Shown here piece after piece: positions 53,987 through 60,816 of a DNA stretch of 64,000 nucleotides. The notes beneath the pieces were generated by a model. The model searched no databases and was not told the DNA's origin. It saw only the letters and a program-made list of their open reading frames with translations. Each line of letters starts with the position of its first letter. The first letter of the stretch is position 1. The position numbers and the translations under genes are program-made. Source of the stretch: Paracoccaceae bacterium (GTDB lineage Bacteria; Pseudomonadota; Alphaproteobacteria; Rhodobacterales; Rhodobacteraceae); NCBI GenBank assembly GCA_024742405.1, contig JANSYP010000001.1, positions 1,736,001 through 1,800,000 on the forward strand, written 5' to 3'.

Positions 53987-54172
53987 CCACAACGATAGTG
54001 TTTTTCTGCGCGACCGGCGTGGCGCCGGTCCCGAGCACAGTACCTCTGAGCGGACCGCAAACCGGACAAGCACGCCATCCCATTTCCAGCTGGAAACCCT
54101 GACTTCAAAGTGCGGCGTTAAGGTGCTGTTTTTATGCTAATCTATACTGAAAACCGTAGGGTCCTGGCAAAA

Positions 54173-54190
54173 AAGATGTACGCCCCTCAG
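54173..54190 (-). promoter_or_regulatory. Candidate LacI operator, distal copy
   Basis: Read on the minus strand this is CTGAGGGGCGTACATCTT, sharing CTGAGGGGCGTAC with the mirror image of the copy at 54205. Its centre is 32 bp (about three helical turns) from that copy, so dimers bound to both would lie on the same DNA face. Confidence 0.55.
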
Positions 54191-54204
54191 AATTCTTTCT
54201 TCCC

Positions 54205-54222
54205 TTGAGGGGCGTACCTCAG
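54205..54222 (+). promoter_or_regulatory. Candidate LacI operator, proximal copy
   Basis: TTGAGGGGCGTACCTCAG is centred on CG and has the outer pairs TGAGG/CCTCA. With the inverted copy at 54173 it forms a perfect 12-bp inverted repeat (GTACGCCCCTCA at 54178-54189 against TGAGGGGCGTAC at 54206-54217). It lies 52 bp before the binding-protein start, downstream of the likely -10 box, a repressing position. Confidence 0.6.
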
Positions 54223-54274
54223 CTACACTCCGCAAGAACCCGGCGAAAGACCGGCCGTTTTAGGGAGGATATCC

Positions 54275-55597
54275 ATGACCACGACCAAGACACTGCTGGG
54301 CGCAACCGCCCTGACCGCGGTGGCGTCGCTGACCGCCCCGGCGGCCGGCGCCGAAGAGCTTACGCTCTGCTGGGCCGCCTGGGACCCCGCCAATGCGCTC
54401 GTCGAGCTCTCCAAGGAGTTCGAGGAGCAATCCGGCAACACGATGAATTTCGAATTCGTCCCCTGGCCCAACTTCGCCGACCGGATGCTCAACGAGCTCA
54501 ACTCAGGCGGCCAGCTCTGCGATCTCTTGATCGGCGACAGCCAGTGGATCGGCGGCGGCGCGGAAAACGGCCACTACGTCCAGCTCAACGAATTCTTCGA
54601 CGCCGAAGGCATTTCCATGGACGATTTCGCGCCCGCGACCGTCTATGCCTATTCGACCTGGCCCAAGGGCAGCCCGAACTACTACGCCCTGCCCGCCATG
54701 GGCGACGCCAATGGCTGGTTCTACCGCAAGGACTGGTTCACCGATCCCGAGATCATGGCCGCCTACACCGAAGAGACCGGCGAGGAGCTGCGCGAGCCCC
54801 AGAGCCAGCGCGAGCTGATGCAGATCGCCAAGTTCTTCCAGGGCCGCGAAATCGACGGCCAGACCCGCTATGGCGCCTCGATCTTTACCGAACGCGGCTC
54901 CGAAGGGATCACCATGGGGGCCACCGGTGCGCTCTATGCCTTCGGGTTCAAATACGAAAACGAGCCGGGCAGCTACGATATGGAAGGCGCCGTGAACTCC
55001 GCCGAGGCCATCGAGGGGCTGGAGTTTTACAAGGAACTCTACGAATGCTGCACGCCCCCGGGCTACACCGACAGCTATATGGAGCAGTCGCTCGACGCGT
55101 TCAAATCCGGCCAGGTGGCGATGGCGATGAACTGGTTCGCCTTCTTCCCCGGCCTCCATGCCGATCCCGATATCGGGGGTGACAAGATCGATTTCTTCGT
55201 CAATCCGCCCCAGAATGTCGCCGCCTCCACCCTCGGCGGTCAGGGCATCAGCGTGGTCGCCTACTCGGACAAGAAAGACGCCGCACTCGACTATATCAAA
55301 TGGTTCGCGCAACCCGACGTGCAGGCCAAATGGTGGGCTCTGGGCGGGTACTCGGCACACAACTCGGTGCTGAACGATCCCGGGTTCGAGGCCAGCGCAC
55401 CCTTCGCCGGGGACTTCCTGGTGGCCATGGATGGCGTGCAGGATTTCTGGCAGGAGCCGGCCTATGCCGAACTGCTGCTGGCCATGCAGAAACGCCTGCA
55501 TGACTATATCGTCGCCGATCAGGGCACCGCGGAAGAGGCGCTCAACAAACTGATCGAGGACTGGCAGGAAACCTTCGAGGACGAAGGCAAGCTCTGA
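54275..55597 (+). CDS. Carbohydrate ABC transporter substrate-binding protein (CUT1)
   Basis: This 440-residue periplasmic protein has a signal peptide (cleavage near AAGAEE). The family 1 binding-protein fold shows WPNFADRMLNELNSGG, DLLIGDSQWIGGGAENGHYV, MGDANGWFYRKDWFTDPE, and VAYSDKKDAALDYIKWFAQPDVQAKW. It delivers a sugar or polyol to the permeases encoded next. GGGAGGATATCC upstream is the ribosome binding site. Substrate cannot be read from sequence. It is the first gene of the importer operon and lies just after two candidate LacI operators. Confidence 0.93.
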   Translation: MTTTKTLLGATALTAVASLTAPAAGAEELTLCWAAWDPANALVELSKEFEEQSGNTMNFEFVPWPNFADRMLNELNSGGQLCDLLIGDSQWIGGGAENGHYVQLNEFFDAEGISMDDFAPATVYAYSTWPKGSPNYYALPAMGDANGWFYRKDWFTDPEIMAAYTEETGEELREPQSQRELMQIAKFFQGREIDGQTRYGASIFTERGSEGITMGATGALYAFGFKYENEPGSYDMEGAVNSAEAIEGLEFYKELYECCTPPGYTDSYMEQSLDAFKSGQVAMAMNWFAFFPGLHADPDIGGDKIDFFVNPPQNVAASTLGGQGISVVAYSDKKDAALDYIKWFAQPDVQAKWWALGGYSAHNSVLNDPGFEASAPFAGDFLVAMDGVQDFWQEPAYAELLLAMQKRLHDYIVADQGTAEEALNKLIEDWQETFEDEGKL

Positions 55598-55684
55598 GTT
55601 CCGGCCGGGCGGGGCCATGTGCCCTGCCCGCGTCCATGCCTTCCATGACGCGCGGCCTGGCCGCGCGACAGGAGAGATGCGCCC

Positions 55685-56632
55685 ATGACCGACAGCCCCG
55701 TGGACAAGCTCGCCCGCGCCACGCCTCAGCCTGTGGCCCGCCGCGTCCGTGGCCTGTCCGACCGGGCCATCGCGTGGATCTTCGTGGCGCCGACGATCTT
55801 TCTGCTGCTGGCGGTGAACATCTTTCCGCTGATCTGGACGATCCGGCTGAGTTTCACCAATTTCCGCGCCAACCGCCCCAACCGGGAGGTCGAGTGGGTC
55901 GGCCTGCGCAATTACGAACGCATCCTGACCGACAGCGACATCTGGCTGACGATGCAGGCCACGGCGCATTTCCTGTTCTGGACGATCCTGCTGCAGGTCC
56001 TGATCGGGTTCACGATCGCCTGGCTGATCAACCGAAACTTCAAGGGCTCGGCCTTCTGGACGACCGTCATCGTGCTGCCGATGATGCTCAGCCCGGCGGT
56101 CGTCGGCAATTTCTGGACTTTCCTCTACCAGCCTCAGATCGGACTGTTCAATTACGCGGTCAGCTTCTTTACCGGCGTCGACCCAAGCAGCTTTTCGATG
56201 ATCGGGTCCGTGAACCTCGCACCCTGGTCGATCATCATCGTCGACACCTGGATGTGGACACCTTTCGTGATGCTGATCTGTCTGGCGGGACTGCGCTCGA
56301 TCCCGGACTCGATCTATGAGGCCGCCGAGGTCGACCGCGCCAGCCCCTGGCGGCAGTTCTGGACCATCACGGTGCCCATGGTGCTGCCCTTCCTGATGCT
56401 GGCGGTGCTGTTCCGCGGCATCGAGAATTTCAAGATGTTCGATCTTGTCGTGCAGCTCACCGGCGGCGGTCCGGGCAGCATCACCGAGCTCACCTCGATC
56501 AATCTCAAGCGCGAGGCTTTCGAAAAATGGCGCACGGGCTATGCCAGCGCCTATGCGATCATCCTCTTCGTCACCGTCTTCGGGCTCGCCTCCATCTATG
56601 TGAAGGCGCTCAACAAGGTGAAGGAACGATGA
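55685..56632 (+). CDS. Carbohydrate ABC transporter permease (MalF-type)
   Basis: This 315-residue protein has six membrane helices and the EAA loop EAAEVDRASPWRQFWTITVPMVLPFL, which contacts the ATPase. The N-terminal helix starts near residue 25. Typical of the MalF-like partner of CUT1 importers. AGGAGAG upstream of ATG gives the start. The second permease gene is not adjacent: a minus-strand ABM gene of 324 bp lies between them. Confidence 0.92.
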   Translation: MTDSPVDKLARATPQPVARRVRGLSDRAIAWIFVAPTIFLLLAVNIFPLIWTIRLSFTNFRANRPNREVEWVGLRNYERILTDSDIWLTMQATAHFLFWTILLQVLIGFTIAWLINRNFKGSAFWTTVIVLPMMLSPAVVGNFWTFLYQPQIGLFNYAVSFFTGVDPSSFSMIGSVNLAPWSIIIVDTWMWTPFVMLICLAGLRSIPDSIYEAAEVDRASPWRQFWTITVPMVLPFLMLAVLFRGIENFKMFDLVVQLTGGGPGSITELTSINLKREAFEKWRTGYASAYAIILFVTVFGLASIYVKALNKVKER

Positions 56633-56661
56633 GCCTTCGACCCACCGGAGCGGACCGGAGC

Positions 56662-56985
56662 CTAGGCCCCAAGGGCCAGACCCTTGGCGCCTTCCTCGAC
56701 CAGATCGTAATGTGTGATCGACCGCGCGGCGACCAAGGCGGCCTCGTCGGCATGGATGTGCGGCGACGCGTAGTCCTCGCCGACGAATGCCTTGAGCGCG
56801 TCGAGATCGCGCCAGAGCATCACAAAGGCGAACGCGTCGGGTGTCTCATGACGCGCCGCACCCGGCAGCACGGCAAGAAGGCCGTCCACGGAAAGCATCA
56901 GAGGGACGGCGGTGTCGTGGAAAAACGCGGCAAAGTCCGCCGCCTTGCCCGGTTGGGTGGTGACTTGGAACACGCGCAATATCAT
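56662..56985 (-). CDS. Small ABM-fold protein, antisense to the ABC operon
   Basis: This 107-residue protein is encoded opposite to the transporter genes and fits between the two permease genes. MILRVFQVTTQPGKAADFAAFF, then VDGLLAVLPGAA, and FVMLWRDLDALKAFVGEDYASPHIH have the strand-helix order of antibiotic biosynthesis monooxygenase (ABM) domains, which occur in dimeric heme- or quinol-binding proteins. GGAGGAGG six bases upstream of the ATG at 56985 is strong support that it is expressed. It would need its own promoter in 56986-57074. Confidence 0.72.
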   Translation of the reverse strand: MILRVFQVTTQPGKAADFAAFFHDTAVPLMLSVDGLLAVLPGAARHETPDAFAFVMLWRDLDALKAFVGEDYASPHIHADEAALVAARSITHYDLVEEGAKGLALGA

Positions 56986-57074
56986 AGCTTCCTCCTCCAT
57001 TCCGGCAGTGCGGGTCGCACGGTCAGTGTAACACGGCACGTTGCCGAAACGTCTCGAAACGCCGGAGAGGCGTC

Positions 57075-58016
57075 ATGAGCGCCCATTCCGTCACCGAACC
57101 CAGCGCGCGGCAGAAATGGATCGCGGGCACCCTCGTGATCCTCTACGCGCTGATCACCATGCTGCCGCTGGTCTGGATCGTCGCCACGGGCTTCAAGACG
57201 CCCCAGGACGCGATCAGCTATCCGCCCAAGGTGCTGTTCGAGCCCTCGCTCGAAGGCTACGTGAACCTCTTCACGACCCGCACGCGGATCGCCGCGGACG
57301 ACCTCGCCGCCCTACCTCCGCCCGAGACCTGGTATGAGCAGATCGTGCGCAACCGCGACATGGTCATCGCCGGACCCTCGCGCTACGGCGAGCGCTTCAT
57401 GAACTCCGTGATCATCGGGTTCGGCTCGACCTTCCTTGCGGTCTTCCTGGGCACGCTGGCGGCCTATGCTTTCTCGCGCTTCCGCGTGCCGCTGAAGGAC
57501 GACCTGCTGTTCTTCATTCTGTCGACGCGGATGATGCCGCCCATCGCCGTCGCGATCCCGATCTTCCTGATGTTCCGCGAACTCGGGCTGTCGGACACGC
57601 ATCTCGGCATGATCCTGCTCTACACGGCGGTGAATATCTCGCTCGCCGTGTGGCTGCTGAAAGGCTTCATCGACGAGATCCCACGCGAGTATGAGGAGGC
57701 CGCGCTGATCGACGGCTACACGCGCTTCCAGGCCTTCTACAAGGTCGTCCTGCCTCAGGCCGCGACCGGCATCGCCAGCACGGCGATCTTCTGCCTGATC
57801 TTCGCCTGGAACGAATACGCCTTCGCCGTGCTTTTGACCTCGGGCAACGCCCAGACCGCCCCGCCCTTCATCCCGACGATCATCGGTGTCGGCGGCCAGG
57901 ACTGGCCGGCGGTGGCTGCGGGTGCGACGCTCTTCCTGCTGCCGGTGATGGTCTTCACGATCCTGCTCCGCAAGCATCTGCTGCGGGGGATCACCTTCGG
58001 AGCGGTACGGAAATGA
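57075..58016 (+). CDS. Carbohydrate ABC transporter permease (MalG-type)
   Basis: This 313-residue inner-membrane protein has six helices and the EAA motif EYEEAALIDGYTRFQAFYKVVLPQAATGI. The pattern WIVATGFKTPQDAISYPP after the first helix is typical of MalG-like subunits. It pairs with the permease at 55685-56632. CGGAGAGG upstream of the ATG is the ribosome binding site. Confidence 0.92.
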   Translation: MSAHSVTEPSARQKWIAGTLVILYALITMLPLVWIVATGFKTPQDAISYPPKVLFEPSLEGYVNLFTTRTRIAADDLAALPPPETWYEQIVRNRDMVIAGPSRYGERFMNSVIIGFGSTFLAVFLGTLAAYAFSRFRVPLKDDLLFFILSTRMMPPIAVAIPIFLMFRELGLSDTHLGMILLYTAVNISLAVWLLKGFIDEIPREYEEAALIDGYTRFQAFYKVVLPQAATGIASTAIFCLIFAWNEYAFAVLLTSGNAQTAPPFIPTIIGVGGQDWPAVAAGATLFLLPVMVFTILLRKHLLRGITFGAVRK

Positions 58017-58050
58017 CGCGTGCCTCCCTACCCCACCCTGTGGCTTCCAC

Positions 58051-58083
58051 CGACGTGATACCGACGCGATACCGACGCGATAC
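58051..58083 (+). repeat. Three tandem 11-bp repeats CGACG(C/T)GATAC
   Basis: CGACGTGATAC at 58051-58061 is followed by two identical copies CGACGCGATAC at 58062-58072 and 58073-58083. They lie in the 97-bp gap between the second permease and the small membrane gene. The 11-bp period is close to one helical turn. They may be a slipped-strand expansion or a protein-binding array. Confidence 0.7.
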
Positions 58084-58113
58084 AGACAGTGGTTTTAGCT
58101 GCGGAGGTGTCGG

Positions 58114-58302
58114 ATGAGCAGCTTTCTCGACGGCCTGATCCGACTGCGCCGCGGGCCCTGGGAAATGGTCGCCTCCATCCTCATCGGGCTTGGCGTCGTT
58201 ATGCTGATGCAGCCCTTCGTGATGGGGCTCTATACCTACAGCTTCATCGTCATTCTGACCGGCACGGTGATGTTCCTCATCGTCAGCCATTTCCCGGAGT
58301 AG
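58114..58302 (+). CDS. Small two-helix membrane protein in the ABC operon
   Basis: This 62-residue protein has a short basic N terminus (RLRRGP), one helix over about residues 18-36 (VASILIGLGVVMLMQPF), and a second over 38-57 (GLYTYSFIVILTGTVMFLIV). I do not recognise a family. Glycerol-type ABC operons in rhizobia also carry a short membrane gene between permease and ATPase genes, so an accessory role in the importer is likely. GGAGG-type sequence lies just upstream of the ATG, and it ends 4 bp before mgsA. Confidence 0.72.
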   Translation: MSSFLDGLIRLRRGPWEMVASILIGLGVVMLMQPFVMGLYTYSFIVILTGTVMFLIVSHFPE

Positions 58303-58306
58303 CCCG

Positions 58307-58729
58307 ATGGCCGACATGCCCGCGCGCAAACGCATCGGTCTGGTCGCCCATGACCAGAAAAAGGCCGATATCGTCGCCTGGGCCGCGCGGCATCTGAAGG
58401 TGCTGCAAGGCTGCGAGATCTGGGCCACCGGCACCACCGGCGGCCATATCGCCGAGGCCACGGGCTTGCCCATCACGCGGCTCAAAAGCGGCCCCCTGGG
58501 CGGCGACCAACAGCTCGGCGCGATGATCGCCGAAGGGCGCCTGGACGTGCTCTTCTTCTTTGTCGATCCGCTCGCCTCCATGCCCCATGATGTTGATGTC
58601 AAAGCGCTTTTGCGGATCTCGACGCTCGAACAGGTGGTTTTCGCCTGCAACGAGGCGACCGCGGATTTCGTGATCACGTCCGAGCTCTTCGGCACCCCCT
58701 ACCAGCTGGAGCGTGCGCCCCATGGCTGA
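58307..58729 (+). CDS. mgsA: Methylglyoxal synthase
   Basis: This 140-residue enzyme converts dihydroxyacetone phosphate to methylglyoxal, releasing phosphate. RIGLVAHDQKKADIV, then ATGTTGGHI, and RLKSGPLGGDQQLGAMIAEG hold the phosphate site and the catalytic Asp; FVDPLASMPHDVDVKALLR carries the remaining active-site Asp and His. These match E. coli MgsA closely. It is inserted between the small membrane protein gene and the first ATPase gene of a sugar importer, overlapping the latter by 8 bp (ATGGCTGA). Its presence suggests overflow control of triose phosphates made by the DHA kinase in the same operon. Confidence 0.93.
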   Translation: MADMPARKRIGLVAHDQKKADIVAWAARHLKVLQGCEIWATGTTGGHIAEATGLPITRLKSGPLGGDQQLGAMIAEGRLDVLFFFVDPLASMPHDVDVKALLRISTLEQVVFACNEATADFVITSELFGTPYQLERAPHG

Positions 58730-59816
58730 GATCGTCATCCGCAATCTGCGCAAGGAGTTCGGGGATTTCACCGCGGTGCAATCCTCGTCCTTCACCATAG
58801 CGGACGGCGAGTTCTTCATGCTGCTCGGGCCCTCGGGCTGCGGCAAGACCACGACGCTACGCATGATCGCGGGGTTGGAGATGCCCACCGGCGGCGAGAT
58901 CCTGATCGATGGCGAGGACGTCGCCCAACGCCCCGCGCGCGACCGCGACATCGCCTTCGTGTTCCAGATGTTCGCGCTCTACCCGCACATGAATGTGCGC
59001 CGCAACATCGCCTATCCGCTGGTCTCGCAGGGCCTGAGCCGCCGCGACGCCAATGCGAAGGTCGAGGAGGTCGCCCGCATCCTCGACATCACCGATATCC
59101 TGAACCGCCCCGTCGGCGGGCTCTCGGGCGGAGACCGGCAGCGAGTCGCTTTGGGCCGCGCCATCGTGCGCGACCCCAAGGCCTTCCTGATGGACGAGCC
59201 CCTTGGTGCGCTCGATGCGGAGTTCCGCGAACGCATGGCCGAAGAGCTGCGCGCGCTCCATGACCGGATGGGCGCGACCACCGTCTATGTCACCCACGAT
59301 CAGCTCGAAGCGATGCAAATGGGCGATAAGATCGTCGTTATGAATCATGGGGTTGTGGAGCAGTTCGGAGCGCCGCAGGACATCTACGACAAGCCCGCGA
59401 CGATGTTCGTGGCCGACTTCATCGGCTCGCCCGCGATGAACTTCCTGCCCTTCACCGGCACCATCGCCGAGGGCGCGACCGAGGCCCGGCTGGCCAATGC
59501 CACTATTGCGGTGCCGCGCCAGCATGACGGCGCGCAGGGCGAACTGGTGCTGGGCGTCCGACCTGAGCATGTGCACCTGGCGGACGACGGTGCCTTGCGC
59601 GGCGAGGTGGTGGCGCGCGAATATCTCGGCACCACACAGATCCTGTCGCTGGAGACCGCCCATGGTCCGCTCAAGGCCCGCGTTTCCTCGGCCGATGCAG
59701 TACATGAGGGCGCCCGCGTGGGGCTCGATTTAACGCCCTCCACACTGACACTGTTCGAGGCGAAAACCGGCCGCGCCTTGCGCTCTGACCTCAATGCGGA
59801 GGTGCTCCATGGCTGA
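58722..59816 (+). CDS. ABC transporter ATP-binding protein (MalK/UgpC type) 1
   Basis: This 364-residue ATPase has Walker A GPSGCGKTTT, signature LSGGDRQRVALGRAIVR, Walker B FLMDEPLGALDAEF and the H-loop YVTHDQLEAM. The C-terminal OB/TOBE domain of MalK-like proteins follows (VLGVRPEHVHL). The LSGGD variant (usual LSGGE/Q) is mild. It is paired with the next ATPase gene, so the importer would use a heterodimer of ATPases. ATG at 58722 overlaps mgsA by 8 bp. Confidence 0.92.
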   Translation: MAEIVIRNLRKEFGDFTAVQSSSFTIADGEFFMLLGPSGCGKTTTLRMIAGLEMPTGGEILIDGEDVAQRPARDRDIAFVFQMFALYPHMNVRRNIAYPLVSQGLSRRDANAKVEEVARILDITDILNRPVGGLSGGDRQRVALGRAIVRDPKAFLMDEPLGALDAEFRERMAEELRALHDRMGATTVYVTHDQLEAMQMGDKIVVMNHGVVEQFGAPQDIYDKPATMFVADFIGSPAMNFLPFTGTIAEGATEARLANATIAVPRQHDGAQGELVLGVRPEHVHLADDGALRGEVVAREYLGTTQILSLETAHGPLKARVSSADAVHEGARVGLDLTPSTLTLFEAKTGRALRSDLNAEVLHG

Positions 59817-60804
59817 GGTTCGCCTGACCAACGTCACCAAGCGTTTCGGTCGCACCACGGCGCTTGATGCCGTCGATCTGACCGTTCCCGACGGCGCCTT
59901 TGTCGTGCTGCTCGGCCCCACCGGCGCGGGCAAGACCACGACCCTGCGCCTGATCGCCGGGCTGGAGCGTCCCGACGCGGGCACCATCACCGTCGGCGGT
60001 CGCGACGTCAGCAGTGAGACCCCGGCGCAGCGCGATGTGGCGATGGTGTTCCAGCAGTATTCGCTCTACCCGCATATGAGCGTGCGCGACAATCTTGCCT
60101 TCCCGCTGCGCTCCCCGATCCTGCGCACGCCCGAGGATATGATTGCGGCCAAGGTCGGCCAAGTGGCCGAAACCCTGCGCATCGCCCACAAGCTCGACAA
60201 CAAGGCCACGGAGCTTTCGGGCGGCGAGATGCAGCGCGTGTCCATCGGCCGGGCCCTGGTCCGTGATCCCGCGATCTACCTGATGGACGAACCGCTCAGT
60301 TCGCTCGACGCCAAGCTGCGCAGCGAGCTCCGGATCGAGCTCAAACGCATCCACGCCAGCCTCGGGGCAACGCTGCTTTACGTCACCCATGACCAGACCG
60401 AGGCCATGACCATGGCCAGCCATGTCGGCGTGCTGGACGAAGGCCGGCTGGTGCAGGTCGGCACGCCGCGCGAGATCTATGAAAACCCCGTCAGTGTGAC
60501 TGTCGCAGCGCGGCTCGGCCTGCCGCGGATCAACACCCTGCCCGCCGGTCTCTTTGGCACTGCTCCCGCCAACGCCGCGACCATTGGACTGCGCCCCGAG
60601 CATATCGCCGAGGGTGAGGGCCGCGAAGCCAGCGTCGTCCGGGTGGAGCATCTGGGCGATCAGACCCGGCTGCATCTGCGGCTCGACGGACACGACATCA
60701 TCACGCTCACGGATGTGCACACACCACTGCGCGGCGGCGAGACCATCGCCATCGCCCCGCGTGCGCCCCTTTACTTCGACGCCGACGGGCGCCGTATCGC
60801 CTGA
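59809..60804 (+). CDS. ABC transporter ATP-binding protein (MalK/UgpC type) 2
   Basis: This 331-residue ATPase has GPTGAGKTTTLRLIAGL (Walker A), LSGGEMQRVSIGRALVR (signature), YLMDEPLSSLDAKLR (Walker B, D-loop) and YVTHDQTEAMTMA (H-loop), plus a shorter MalK-type regulatory domain (IGLRPEHIAEG). It begins by an 8-bp overlap (ATGGCTGA) with the first ATPase gene, exactly the same octamer as at the mgsA junction. Two ATPases with two permeases make a fully heteromeric importer like GlpST/GlpPQ. Confidence 0.92.
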   Translation: MAEVRLTNVTKRFGRTTALDAVDLTVPDGAFVVLLGPTGAGKTTTLRLIAGLERPDAGTITVGGRDVSSETPAQRDVAMVFQQYSLYPHMSVRDNLAFPLRSPILRTPEDMIAAKVGQVAETLRIAHKLDNKATELSGGEMQRVSIGRALVRDPAIYLMDEPLSSLDAKLRSELRIELKRIHASLGATLLYVTHDQTEAMTMASHVGVLDEGRLVQVGTPREIYENPVSVTVAARLGLPRINTLPAGLFGTAPANAATIGLRPEHIAEGEGREASVVRVEHLGDQTRLHLRLDGHDIITLTDVHTPLRGGETIAIAPRAPLYFDADGRRIA

Positions 60805-60816
60805 GGAGAGACCACC

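Larger units (their letters stand above)
53987..54274. promoter_or_regulatory. Promoter region of the ABC importer operon
   Basis: The 288 bp hold no gene. The promoter should lie in the AT-rich zone 54125-54205; TATACT at 54143-54148 is a plausible -10 box. Two LacI-type half-palindromes follow downstream, then GGGAGG at 54262-54267 as the ribosome binding site of the binding protein. Nothing else is recognisable. Confidence 0.5.
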
